Assembly: GCF_008704855.1 (NCBI RefSeq)
Contig: NZ_CP023691.1
Span: 5,394,001-5,458,000 of the forward strand
From: Streptomyces platensis
GTDB taxonomy: Bacteria > Actinomycetota > Actinomycetes > Streptomycetales > Streptomycetaceae
Direction of reading: 5' to 3'
Length of the DNA stretch: 64,000 nucleotides
Shown here: positions 53,376 through 62,002 of the stretch, piece after piece
Layout: each line of letters opens with the position of its first letter
Numbering within the stretch: position 1 is the stretch's first letter
Program-made: the position numbers and the translations under genes
Notes under the pieces: model-generated
What the model saw: the letters and a program-made list of their open reading frames with translations, nothing else
Told to the model about the DNA's origin: nothing
Database searches by the model: none

Positions 53376-54020
53376 GTGGCCCACGGCTCGCAGACTTCGG
53401 CGCCGCCTGAGGTACCGGACGTGGCGCAGATACTGCGAGCCAATCGGCTTGCGCTGGTCCGGCTCATGGCGGTGCGTTTGCTGATCGCCGGACTTCTGGT
53501 GGCAATTCCGGTGGTGTTCTCCCGTATGACGGGGGTGAACTCGTTCTTCGCGGTCCTGCCCATTCCTGCCGGTGTGGGCGTGCTCATCCTGACGGTGTGG
53601 CGCGCCGTTTACGGAATCCGTGTCTTTCAGTGCGCGAAAGTGCTTCGTCACTACCCGCTGGAGTTCCATCCCCGAGTGATCATGAAGCGTGCGAAGTGGA
53701 CCAAGTACGGCGATGTCCACCAGATCCGCGTGACGACGCGAGGGCAGCACGGGGCGCCGCTGATGCTGGCGATCAATGCGGCGGGGCGTCGGCGGTGGCC
53801 GGAAGGGGCGGAAGAAGGCGCGTGGTTGGCGGGTGACCTGCCCTTCGGGGGTGTCCTGGTGGTGCCGGGGAGTAACGCCATGCTGTTCCTGAAGCCGGCG
53901 GACTGGGACAAGACCGCGCGGAAACGGGCGGAGGCCGGCGAGCAGCGGACCGCAAGGGCCCAGCAGGCCGGGCTGCACCTGATGACCAACCGGTCGTGGA
54001 TGATGAGGATCGGGAAGTGA
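53376..54020 (+). CDS. Membrane protein of the ESX-like cluster
   Basis: Protein of 214 residues with two membrane helices near the N-terminus (about 30-75) and a soluble C-terminal domain (about 80-190) with LRHYPLEFHPRVIMKRAKWT. GTG start follows AGAAGGAG. Genes of this shape often sit in Streptomyces ESX-type loci. No EccC-like ATPase or EccD-like channel is visible nearby. Function unknown. Confidence 0.75.
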   Translation: MAHGSQTSAPPEVPDVAQILRANRLALVRLMAVRLLIAGLLVAIPVVFSRMTGVNSFFAVLPIPAGVGVLILTVWRAVYGIRVFQCAKVLRHYPLEFHPRVIMKRAKWTKYGDVHQIRVTTRGQHGAPLMLAINAAGRRRWPEGAEEGAWLAGDLPFGGVLVVPGSNAMLFLKPADWDKTARKRAEAGEQRTARAQQAGLHLMTNRSWMMRIGK

Positions 54021-54132
54021 GGCGGCACCGAGGCCGGTCCGGGCGCCGCTTCGACAGTGCGCTTCCCGTCCCGCCCCGCCCGGAGATAAATCGGGCGACG
54101 GCTCCCAGGGCCCGCTGTTAGTTTCGGGCATC

Positions 54133-54636
54133 ATGGAACCCGTAGGTGAAAAAGAAATACGCTCCTCCTTCGTCAATTGCTCGAAGGGTGAGGCGAGCCG
54201 GATCAATTTGCCCGTGGGGCTGGCTGAACTCCCTTGGGGGGATCTGGACTTCCTGGGGTGGCGGGATCCGGGGGCGCCGGACCGGAGTTATCTGGTGGCG
54301 CCGCGGGACGGCGGGATCATCGGAGTGACGCTGCGGCGGCCGCAGGGGGTGCGGCGGAGTTTCACCAAGACGACGGTGTGTTCGGTGTGTGTGACCGGGC
54401 ATCCCGGGTCAGGCGTCAGTCTGCTCGCCGCGCGGCGGGCCGGGCCGCTGGGGCGGCAGGGGAACACCGTCGGGACGTATCTGTGCGCCGACCTCGCGTG
54501 CTCCCTTTACGTCCGCGGACGCAAGCGGTCCCAGCTCGCCGGGCGGCATGAGGAGACGCTGCCGCTGGAGGAGCGGATCGCCCGTACGGTGCGGAACCTG
54601 GATGTCTTCCTGGACAAGGTTCTTGAGGGGGAGTGA
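54133..54636 (+). CDS. FBP-type zinc-finger protein
   Basis: Protein of 167 residues with CSVC and CADLAC, a treble-clef zinc-binding pair like that of FBP (fibronectin-binding/EF-G-binding) C-terminal domains. The N-terminal RSSFVNCSKGEASRINLP and WGDLDFLGWRDP segments are typical. In Streptomyces such proteins are annotated as FBP domain proteins; they may bind elongation factor G, as the Fus-binding relatives do. ATG start at 54133. Confidence 0.85.
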   Translation: MEPVGEKEIRSSFVNCSKGEASRINLPVGLAELPWGDLDFLGWRDPGAPDRSYLVAPRDGGIIGVTLRRPQGVRRSFTKTTVCSVCVTGHPGSGVSLLAARRAGPLGRQGNTVGTYLCADLACSLYVRGRKRSQLAGRHEETLPLEERIARTVRNLDVFLDKVLEGE

Positions 54637-54648
54637 GTGAGCGGCGCG

Positions 54649-54714
54649 CCCGCCACCGCCGTGGCGCCTGGGCCAAGCCCTCCCGCCACCGCCGTGGCGC
54701 TCGCGCCAAGCCCT
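54649..54714 (+). repeat. Tandem 33-bp repeat
   Basis: Two copies of a 33-base unit at 54649-54681 and 54682-54714 share CCCGCCACCGCCGTGGCGC and GCCAAGCCCT, and differ at a few central bases. The following bases continue with CCCGCCCC-rich sequence. It lies in the 271-base gap after the FBP gene, where no gene is supported. Confidence 0.8.
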
Positions 54715-54907
54715 CCCGCCCCCAAGCCGGCCGCCCCGTTGCCTCCCGCCCCGAAGCCTCTACCCCGTAGCCCGCGCTGAAGCCCCACCAAGATCCCCCG
54801 CACCAAATCCCCCACCCTACCCACCAGTTCCGGTTGCGGCCCGTCCGCCGGCGGCAGATCCTCGGTGCACGTCGCAGGGGAGGCGGCGTGGAACCAGGGG
54901 GACGAAC

Positions 54908-55735
54908 GTGCTGCGAGTGCACTTCACCGCGCAGGATCTGGCGCGTACGCGAGTGGCCGAAGGGGCCGACCCGTTATGGGAGACGGTGCTGAGTCTGCAT
55001 GCCCTACGGGAGAGCCGGACCGAACCGGCGCTGGCCGCCTGGCGGCAGCATGCCGTACGGCACGGTCCGGGGCCGCTGCGGACCTTGCTGCCGCTGGTGC
55101 CGCGGCACGGCTACTTCCCGGACTTCCTCACGCCGTTCGCGGGGCTGGACGGGGTCGAGCCGGGGCTGGAGGCCGTGATGAGCACCCCGCGGGAGCGGCT
55201 GCGGTCCGAGCTGGTGCTGCTGTCGGGGCACCGGGCGCTGCCGGGCTGGGCGCGCGGGATCGCGGAGGGGGAGCCGGCCGCGCTGCGCCATCTCGCGCGC
55301 AGTCTGCGGACGTACCACCACCGGGCGGTGGCGCCGAGCTGGCCCCGGATCGCCGAACGGGTCGGCGCGGACCGGGCGTTGCGCAGGCATGCGCTGGCGC
55401 AGTCCGGGGCGGAGGCGATGCTGCGGACCTTCGGGCCGGTGATGCGCTGGCGGCCGCCGGTGCTGGAGGCGGGCTATCCGGTGGAGCGGGACCTGTTCCT
55501 GGAAGGGCGGGGGCTGGTCCTCGTCCCGTCGTATTTCTGCCGAGATGTGCCGGTGGCGCTGGTGGACGAGGCGCTGCCGCCGGTGCTCGTGTATCCGGCG
55601 AAGGAGCGGGAGAGCGGACATGCCGAAGGGCCCCGCCCCCGGGGATACGGAGGCGAGGCCCTTCGGGAGGTGCCGGCGCTGCTGGGCGGCCGGGTCGGGA
55701 CCCGGATCGCCGCAGGGCTCAGAAGCGGCGGGTGA
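54908..55735 (+). CDS. Probable truncated DUF5937-type regulator
   Basis: Protein of 275 residues resembling the N-terminal part of Streptomyces winged-helix regulators of the DUF5937 type: LRVHFTAQDLARTRVAEGAD, then LWETVLSLHALRES, and a late SYFCRDVPVALVDEALPPVL. Full members continue with a C-terminal winged helix of about 70 residues. Here the chain ends at GLRSGG with only an ALLGGRVGTRIAAGL remnant. The 3' end overlaps sdhB by 17 bases on the other strand. It is likely a regulator that has lost its DNA-binding domain, so it may be inactive. Confidence 0.6.
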   Translation: MLRVHFTAQDLARTRVAEGADPLWETVLSLHALRESRTEPALAAWRQHAVRHGPGPLRTLLPLVPRHGYFPDFLTPFAGLDGVEPGLEAVMSTPRERLRSELVLLSGHRALPGWARGIAEGEPAALRHLARSLRTYHHRAVAPSWPRIAERVGADRALRRHALAQSGAEAMLRTFGPVMRWRPPVLEAGYPVERDLFLEGRGLVLVPSYFCRDVPVALVDEALPPVLVYPAKERESGHAEGPRPRGYGGEALREVPALLGGRVGTRIAAGLRSGG

Positions 55736-56492
55736 TCAGCGCCCGCTTGACTTCCTGGATGGCCTTGGTGACCTCGATACCGCGCGGGCAGGCGTCCGTG
55801 CAGTTGAAGGTCGTCCGGCAGCGCCAGACGCCGTCCTTGTCGTTGAGGATCTCCAGGCGCTGCTCGCCGCCCTCGTCACGCGAGTCGAAGATGAAGCGGT
55901 GCGCGTTGACGATCGCCGCCGGGCCGAAGTACTGGCCGTCGTTCCAGAACACCGGGCAGGAGCTGGTGCAGGCGGCGCAGAGGATGCACTTCGTCGTGTC
56001 GTCGAAGCGCTCGCGGTCCTCGGCGGACTGCCGGCGCTCACGGGTCGGCTCGTTGCCGGTCGTGATCAGGAACGGCATCACATCGCGGTACGCCTGGAAG
56101 AAGGGCTCCATGTCGACGACAAGGTCCTTGAGCACCGTGAGGCCCTTGATGGCCTCGACGGTGATCGGCTTCTCCGGGTTGATGTCCTTGATCAGCGTCT
56201 TGCAGGCGAGACGGTTGCGGCCGTTGATGCGCATGGCGTCGGAGCCGCAGATGCCGTGGGCGCAGGAACGACGGAAGGTCAGCGACCCGTCCAGCTCCCA
56301 CTTGATCTTGTGGAGGGCGTCCAGGACGCGCTCCTTGGGGTCGATCTCCAGCTGGAAGTCCTCCCAGCTGGCGTCCTCCGAGATCTCCGGGTTGAACCGG
56401 CGGATCCGGAAGGTGACCGTGATCAGATGCGAAGCGCCGTCCTCGGCCGCGTCCAGTGCCGCGGAGTGCTTGTCGAGAGTCGGGGTGCTCAT
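55719..56492 (-). CDS. sdhB: Succinate dehydrogenase iron-sulfur subunit
   Basis: Iron-sulfur subunit of 257 residues, carrying electrons from SdhA to the membrane anchor. Clusters are [2Fe-2S] around RRSCAHGICGSDAMRINGR, and the [4Fe-4S]/[3Fe-4S] sites around CILCAACTSSCPVFW and FNCTDACPRGIEV. It is the last gene of the sdhCDAB operon. Its ATG overlaps the sdhA stop by one base. Confidence 0.96.
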   Translation of the reverse strand: MSTPTLDKHSAALDAAEDGASHLITVTFRIRRFNPEISEDASWEDFQLEIDPKERVLDALHKIKWELDGSLTFRRSCAHGICGSDAMRINGRNRLACKTLIKDINPEKPITVEAIKGLTVLKDLVVDMEPFFQAYRDVMPFLITTGNEPTRERRQSAEDRERFDDTTKCILCAACTSSCPVFWNDGQYFGPAAIVNAHRFIFDSRDEGGEQRLEILNDKDGVWRCRTTFNCTDACPRGIEVTKAIQEVKRALITRRF

Positions 56493-58246
56493 CAGTACTT
56501 ACGCTCCATCGGCTGGTAGCGGGTCTGCACGACCGGCTTGTAGTCGAGGCGGATCGACTCGACGCCGTCTGCGCCCACCTCGCGGTACGCCATGGTGTGC
56601 CGCATGAAGTTGACGTCGTCGCGGTTGGGGTAGTCCTCGCGGTAGTGACCGCCGCGGGACTCCTTGCGGGCCAGCGCGGACACCGCCATGACCTCGGCCA
56701 GGTCGAGGAGGTTGCCCAGCTCGATGGCCTCCAGCAGGTCGGTGTTGAACCGCTTGCCCTTGTCCTGGATGGACACGTTCAGGTAGCGCTCGCGCAGCTC
56801 GCCGATCTTCTCGACCGCGGACTTGATCGTCTGCTCGGTGCGGAACACCATCACATTGGCGTCCATGCACTCCTGGAGCTCCTTGCGGATCTCGGTGACC
56901 CGCTCGCTGCCCGTGGAGTTGCGCAGCCGCTCGACCTGGTCGGCGACCTGCTGCGCCGGGTCCTCGGGCAGCTCGACGAAGTCGGCCGTGGCCGAGTACT
57001 CCGCCGCGGCGATGCCGGCCCGGCGCCCGAAGACGTTGATGTCCAGCAGCGAGTTGGTGCCCAGGCGGTTGGCGCCGTGCACGGAGACACAGGCCACCTC
57101 GCCGGCGGCGTACAGGCCCGGCACGACGGTGGTGTTGTCGGCCAGCACCTCACCCTCGACGTTCGTCGGGATGCCGCCCATGGCGTAGTGCGCGGTCGGC
57201 TGGATCGGGATCGGGTCCGTGTAGGGCTCGATGCCGAGGTAGGTCCGCGCGAACTCGGTGATGTCCGGGAGCTTGGCGTCCAGCTGCTCCGGCGGCAGGT
57301 GGGTCAGGTCCAGGTAGACGTGGTCGCCCTCGGGACCGCAGCCGCGGCCCTCACGGATCTCCGTGTAGATGGAGCGTGAGACGACGTCACGCGAGGCGAG
57401 GTCCTTCATGACGGGCGCGTACTTCTCCATGAAGCGCTCGCCGTCCTTGTTGCGAAGGATGCCGCCCTCGCCGCGCGCACCCTCGGTCAGGAGGATGCCC
57501 ATGCGCCAGATGCCCGTCGGGTGGAACTGGAAGAACTCCATGTCCTCCAGCGGCAGCCCGCGGCGGTAGGCCGCGGCCTGGCCGTCACCGGTCAGGGTGT
57601 GCGCGTTGGAGGTCACCTTGAAGAACTTGCCGGTGCCGCCGGACGCGAAGATGATCGCCTTCGCCTGGAAGACGTGGATCTCGCCGGTGGCCAGCTCGTA
57701 CGCGACGACGCCCGCGGACTTCTTGACGCCGTCGACGTCCTGGAGCAGCAGGTCGAGCACGTAGAACTCGTTGAAGAACTCCACGCCCTCCTTGACGCAG
57801 TTCTGGTACAGCGTCTGGAGGATCATGTGGCCGGTGCGGTCCGAGGCGTAGCAGGACCGGCGGACCGGGGCCTCACCGTGGTTACGGGAGTGACCGCCGA
57901 AGCGGCGCTGGTCGATCGTGCCGTCCGGCGTGCGGTTGAACGGCAGGCCCATCTTCTCGAGGTCGAGGACCGAGTCGATGGCCTCCTTCGCGAGGATCTC
58001 GGCGGCGTCCTGGTCGACCAGGTAGTCGCCACCCTTGATCGTGTCGAAGGTGTGCCACTCCCAGTTGTCTTCCTCGACGTTCGCGAGGGCGGCGGCCATG
58101 CCGCCCTGGGCGGCGCCGGTGTGGGAGCGGGTCGGGTAGAGCTTCGTCAGGACCGCGGTGCGGCTGCGCTTCGTGGACTCGATGGCCGCGCGCATGCCCG
58201 CGCCGCCGGCGCCGACGATGACGGTGTCGTACTTGTGGATCTTCAT
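56492..58246 (-). CDS. sdhA: Succinate dehydrogenase flavoprotein subunit
   Basis: Catalytic subunit of 584 residues oxidising succinate to fumarate, linking the TCA cycle to respiration. The FAD-binding VIVGAGGAGMRAA (about 9-21) is followed by SHTGAAQGGM with the covalent-FAD histidine (His42). Other motifs are HPTGI, LLTEGARGEGG, the active-site SRSIYTEIREGRG and QPTAHYAMGGIP. The ATG at 58246 gives the normal length; longer frames read through the sdhD end. Confidence 0.97.
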   Translation of the reverse strand: MKIHKYDTVIVGAGGAGMRAAIESTKRSRTAVLTKLYPTRSHTGAAQGGMAAALANVEEDNWEWHTFDTIKGGDYLVDQDAAEILAKEAIDSVLDLEKMGLPFNRTPDGTIDQRRFGGHSRNHGEAPVRRSCYASDRTGHMILQTLYQNCVKEGVEFFNEFYVLDLLLQDVDGVKKSAGVVAYELATGEIHVFQAKAIIFASGGTGKFFKVTSNAHTLTGDGQAAAYRRGLPLEDMEFFQFHPTGIWRMGILLTEGARGEGGILRNKDGERFMEKYAPVMKDLASRDVVSRSIYTEIREGRGCGPEGDHVYLDLTHLPPEQLDAKLPDITEFARTYLGIEPYTDPIPIQPTAHYAMGGIPTNVEGEVLADNTTVVPGLYAAGEVACVSVHGANRLGTNSLLDINVFGRRAGIAAAEYSATADFVELPEDPAQQVADQVERLRNSTGSERVTEIRKELQECMDANVMVFRTEQTIKSAVEKIGELRERYLNVSIQDKGKRFNTDLLEAIELGNLLDLAEVMAVSALARKESRGGHYREDYPNRDDVNFMRHTMAYREVGADGVESIRLDYKPVVQTRYQPMERKY

Positions 58247-58266
58247 GGTTCCAGTCAGCCCCGGCT

Positions 58267-58752
58267 TCAGGAGATGTTCGGGTCGAAGGTGAAGATCACC
58301 AGCGTGCCCAGAAGGACGGTGAACACCGTCGCGGTGTACAGCAGCATCTTCAGCCAGAAGCGGGTGTTGTCCCGCTGTGCGTAGTCGTTGATGACCGTAC
58401 GCAGGCCGTTGGCGCCGTGCAGCATGGCCAGCCACAGCATCAGCAGGTCCCAGACCTGCCAGAACGGCGAGGCCCAGCGGCCGGCCACGAAGGCGAAGCC
58501 GATCTTGGAGACGCCGCCGTCGAGGACCAGCTGGATCAGCAGGTGGCCCAGGACCAGGACGACCAGGACGATGCCGGACAGCCGCATGAAGAGCCAGGCC
58601 TGCATCTCGAAGTTGCCACGGGAGGCGCGCCCGGTCTTCTTGGTGCGCTTGCGCGGCGGCTCGATGACCGGGGCCGGGTGGTCCACGTCGTAGAGCGAGA
58701 CGCCGTCCGGCCCGCCCGCCGCCGTGGTCTCTGCGGAGGTGGTTTCAGACAT
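58267..58752 (-). CDS. sdhD: Succinate dehydrogenase membrane anchor subunit
   Basis: Membrane anchor of 161 residues with three helices (WLFMRLSGIVLVVLVLGHLL, WQVWDLLMLWLAMLHGANGL and FWLKMLLYTATVFTVLLGTL). The histidine in LHGANGL is a likely heme ligand, and the arginine/serine in MRLSG fit the quinone site. It lies between sdhC and sdhA in the same operon. Confidence 0.92.
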   Translation of the reverse strand: MSETTSAETTAAGGPDGVSLYDVDHPAPVIEPPRKRTKKTGRASRGNFEMQAWLFMRLSGIVLVVLVLGHLLIQLVLDGGVSKIGFAFVAGRWASPFWQVWDLLMLWLAMLHGANGLRTVINDYAQRDNTRFWLKMLLYTATVFTVLLGTLVIFTFDPNIS

Positions 58753-58758
58753 CTCGCG

Positions 58759-59139
58759 TCAGCTCCCGAACAGCGTGCGCAGGGTGTGCTGCAGCACGGG
58801 GTAGAAGGCACCGGCCATCAGGACGACCCAGATACCGACAACGGTCCACAGCAGCTGCTTCTGGTACTTCGGGCCCTTGGACCAGAAGTCCACGGCGATG
58901 ACCCGGAGGCCGTTGAGCGCGTGGAAGAGGATGGCGGCCACCAGGCCGTACTCCATCACGTTGACGATCGGCGTCTTGTAGGTCGCTACGACGTCGTCAT
59001 ACGCCTCGGGGGAGACGCGGACGAGTGCGGTGTCGAGGACGTGAACGAACAGGAAGAAGAAGATGAGGACGCCGGTGACTCGATGAGCCACCCAGGACCA
59101 CATGCCTTCCCGGCCGCGGTACAGCGTTCCAGCCGGCAC
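58759..59139 (-). CDS. sdhC: Succinate dehydrogenase cytochrome b556 subunit
   Basis: Membrane anchor of 126 residues starting GTG at 59139 behind GGAGGG. MWSWVAHRVTGVLIFFFLFV is the typical SdhC first helix with the quinone-site His/Arg/Thr. The FHALNGLRVI segment carries a likely heme histidine. Six bases separate it from sdhD. It begins the sdhCDAB operon; an inverted repeat lies upstream (59269-59302). Confidence 0.93.
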   Translation of the reverse strand: MPAGTLYRGREGMWSWVAHRVTGVLIFFFLFVHVLDTALVRVSPEAYDDVVATYKTPIVNVMEYGLVAAILFHALNGLRVIAVDFWSKGPKYQKQLLWTVVGIWVVLMAGAFYPVLQHTLRTLFGS

Positions 59140-59268
59140 GGAAAAACCCTCCGGGAGCGGGGATTGGGGCCAGCCGGCTTCTCTGTCGGTCGGGCCCGGC
59201 CGGGTACGGTCCACCGGCCCTGGCCATCGTAGCGACGTGTTGTCGGTTCCTTGCGCCGGGGTCCTCAG

Positions 59269-59302
59269 GTGTGATCAAACAGGCACCAACGGGCTATCAC
59301 AC
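59269..59302. promoter_or_regulatory. Inverted repeat upstream of sdhC
   Basis: GTGTGAT (59269-59275) and its complement ATCACAC (59296-59302) are separated by 20 bases, about 130-163 bases upstream of the sdhC start and just downstream (on the plus strand) of it. The half-sites resemble CRP-type TGTGA/TCACA arms, but the spacing is longer than the usual 6 bases. It lies in the space between the sdh operon and the end of the OHCU gene. Confidence 0.4.
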
Positions 59303-59343
59303 AAGCACGAACCGTCATGTTCCCGGCCACAAGCCGCGATCCG

Positions 59344-60042
59344 TCACGAGCCGGAGGCCATGAGCCGGGCCAGCCGCCCGCGGGTCAGCCGGCGCAGTTC
59401 GTCCGCGGCGACCGCCCGCTCCTCGTCCGGCTCGTTGCCCAGCCGGGTGCGGATCCCGGACAGCACCTGGTCGAGCAGCTCCTCGTCGCGGTAGCCGTCC
59501 AGGCAGATGACGAAGACATGGCGAAAGCGCCGCTCGTACTCGGCGTGCGCGGCGCGCAGTGCGGTGTGGGCGGCCAGCGTCCCGGGGCCACGGGCGCCGA
59601 CCAGCGGCTGCGGCGAGAGCGACTCCTCGGCGAGCGCCTCGTCCAGCTCGGCCGCCGTCAGGTCGTAACAGGCCTCGTCGGCCGCGGCGAGCAGGGACTC
59701 CGGATCGGGATACGGGCGGTGCGCGGCGACCCGCTCGGCCCAGCGGCGGCTGCCGCAGCAGCTCAGGAGCGTGGCCAGGGCGTCCTCGCGGGGCAGGGTG
59801 TTGAAGCGGAGGAGCCCGATGCCCTCGGTGCGGGGGTGCGGCAGCGCGGCGCCGCCGACCCGTGAAGATATGCCGCGCCGCGGGGGCTGCGGCGGGCGCA
59901 GCGTCGTCGGCCGGGCGGCCGGGATGTCACCGGACAGCGTGGGCCTCCTCGGACGGATGCGAATAGGTCGGTTCGACAGGTGCGGGACGGGCGACTGAAG
60001 GAAGCTGGGGGAGGAGCGGACCGAAGCCGGGATACGTACCAA
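59344..60042 (-). CDS. uraD: OHCU decarboxylase (uric acid degradation)
   Basis: Protein of up to 232 residues. The C-terminal 165 fit 2-oxo-4-hydroxy-4-carboxy-5-ureidoimidazoline decarboxylase, which turns the uricase product into allantoin: LRFNTLPREDALATLLSCCG, SRRWAERVAAHRPYPDPESL, and a GYRDEELLDQVLSGIRTRLG end. The true start is unclear: the first 65 residues are Pro/Arg-rich, and TTG at 60042 is the only start codon found in frame. It may be downstream of, or unrelated to, the sdh operon. Confidence 0.8.
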   Translation of the reverse strand: MVRIPASVRSSPSFLQSPVPHLSNRPIRIRPRRPTLSGDIPAARPTTLRPPQPPRRGISSRVGGAALPHPRTEGIGLLRFNTLPREDALATLLSCCGSRRWAERVAAHRPYPDPESLLAAADEACYDLTAAELDEALAEESLSPQPLVGARGPGTLAAHTALRAAHAEYERRFRHVFVICLDGYRDEELLDQVLSGIRTRLGNEPDEERAVAADELRRLTRGRLARLMASGS

Positions 60043-60277
60043 GCGGCGACGGGTAGGGCGGTGGTGCGTGTGCGACGTCCCCCCGGCGGTATCCGGCGGA
60101 CCCGGGAGAGCCCTGTGATGGGGGTGACGAACGGAGACGCCACGCTAACGACGCTTGGCGACCACTGTCCGACGGATGCGCGAATTTCACCCGGATGGGA
60201 GAGCTTTCGCGCGTCCCATGGACGACCCGCTCCGCACACCTGGCAATGCCTTCGCCCCGAAAAGTGAGGATTGCACG

Positions 60278-62002
60278 ATGTCGAACCCGATGCGGCCGCC
60301 GCGCGCCCCGCGGCCCTCGGCCTCCCTGCGCCCCGCGACGACGCCGACGCGGCGCACGGGCCCGGCGGCCCGGTCCGCGCTTCCGGCCGCGGCGCTCGCC
60401 GCCGCCCTGCTGCTCGCCGGCTGCTCCGGCACCGCGGACACCGAGACGCCCGGGAGCACCAGCGCCAAGGTCAACCCCACCTCCGCCCGGGCCACCCCGA
60501 CCTGGGCGCCGGTGACCGGGACGCCGCAGGTCATCCCCGCCGTCCGGGACTTCCGCCGGGCCGACGGCCGGGGCTGGCGGCCCTCCAAGGGGGCCCGGGT
60601 GGTCGTACCGGCCGGCGAGAAGAGCAATGTCGCCGACGAGGCCCAGCGGATGGCCCGGGACCTCGGACTGACCGTCGTCTACGGCGACCAGACCGTGCAG
60701 CCGGGCGACATCGAGGTGAAGATCACGGGCAAGGGCGGTGCGCAGCAGGCGAACAACGTGCCCGTCCAGGGCGCCGCCGACGAGGCCTACACCCTCACCG
60801 CCGACGGCACCCGGCTCACTCTCACGGCCCCCACCGACGCCGGAATTTTCTACGGCACCCGCACCGTCAAACAGGCCGTCCGCGCGGCCGGCGGTCTTCC
60901 CGAGGGCACCATCCAGGACCGGCCGGGCCGTCCGCAGCGCGGCATGTCACTGGACAACGCCCGCAAGCCGTACACCCAGGACTGGATCGAGGCCCGGATC
61001 CGGGAGATCGCGGATCTCAAGCTCAACCAGTTCCAGCTGCACTTCTCCGACGACCAGGGCTTCCGCATCCAGAGCGACACCCACCCCGAGATCGTCTCCG
61101 CCGACCATCTCACCAAGGCCCAGATCCGCCAGATCGTCGCGCTCGCCGGCAGCCTGCACATCTCCGTCGTCCCGGAACTCGACTCACCCGGCCACCTGGG
61201 CGCCGTCCTGGCCCACTACCCCAACCTCCAGCTGCGCAACGCCCAGGGCCGGGTGATCACCGGCGCGATCGACATCTCCAACCCCAAGTCGGCCCCGCTG
61301 ATCGACTCGCTGCTGAAGGAAATGAGCGAGCTGTTCACCAACCCCAAGGGCGCCCCGGCCTACTGGCACCTGGGCGGCGACGAGTACCAGGCGCTGATGT
61401 CGTCCTCCCCGGCGACCAAGTACCCGCAGCTCGCGCAGGCCGCACGGCAGAAGTACGGGCCCAACGGCACCATCGAGGACCTGACGACCGGCTGGCTCAA
61501 TGACCGGCAGAAGACCGTGGAGGCGAAGGGCAAGAACCGGATCGAGGCCTGGAACGACGGCTTCTTCTCCAGCCCGCGGGTGTCCCCGGACAAGAACCGG
61601 ATGGTCGACTACTGGACCGGCAAGGAGGGCGGACACCGCGACCCCTCGTCCTTCCTGCGCGAGGGCCGCAACGTCATGAACTTCAACGACGAGTACCTCT
61701 ACTACGTCCTCGGCGAGCCCAACCAGTTCGTCTACCCGACCGGCCAGCGGATCTACGAGACCTGGACCCCGCTGGTGATCCGCGGTACCCAGCCGGTGTC
61801 GGTGCCCGCGAGCATGACCGGCCCGGACCGGATTCCCGGGGCGCGCTTCGCGATCTGGAGCGACCGGGCGCAGGCGCAGACCCAGGCGCAGGTGGCCGCC
61901 GGAATCCGGCTGCCGCTGGCGGCACTGGCGCAGAAGACCTGGGACCCGCGGACGCCCGCCCTGTCCTGGACGGGCTTCAAGGCGCTGGCCGACCGGGTGT
62001 GA
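60278..62002 (+). CDS. GH20 beta-N-acetylhexosaminidase (lipoprotein)
   Basis: Secreted glycoside hydrolase of 574 residues that would release N-acetylglucosamine from chitin oligomers or related glycans. The signal segment ends in LLLAGC (Cys49), giving a lipid anchor. The N-terminal GH20b-like domain (about 70-220) is followed by the TIM-barrel with LNQFQLHFSDDQGFRI, PELDSPGHLGA and HLGGDEYQ (His364, catalytic Asp368-Glu369). ATG at 60278 follows GAGGA. A strong hairpin follows. Confidence 0.92.
   Translation: MSNPMRPPRAPRPSASLRPATTPTRRTGPAARSALPAAALAAALLLAGCSGTADTETPGSTSAKVNPTSARATPTWAPVTGTPQVIPAVRDFRRADGRGWRPSKGARVVVPAGEKSNVADEAQRMARDLGLTVVYGDQTVQPGDIEVKITGKGGAQQANNVPVQGAADEAYTLTADGTRLTLTAPTDAGIFYGTRTVKQAVRAAGGLPEGTIQDRPGRPQRGMSLDNARKPYTQDWIEARIREIADLKLNQFQLHFSDDQGFRIQSDTHPEIVSADHLTKAQIRQIVALAGSLHISVVPELDSPGHLGAVLAHYPNLQLRNAQGRVITGAIDISNPKSAPLIDSLLKEMSELFTNPKGAPAYWHLGGDEYQALMSSSPATKYPQLAQAARQKYGPNGTIEDLTTGWLNDRQKTVEAKGKNRIEAWNDGFFSSPRVSPDKNRMVDYWTGKEGGHRDPSSFLREGRNVMNFNDEYLYYVLGEPNQFVYPTGQRIYETWTPLVIRGTQPVSVPASMTGPDRIPGARFAIWSDRAQAQTQAQVAAGIRLPLAALAQKTWDPRTPALSWTGFKALADRV

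Noticed and set aside
54649..54714. Tandem 33-bp repeat considered as a CRISPR or regulatory array
   Set aside because: Only two adjoining copies with no spacers; most likely a local duplication in a GC-rich gap.
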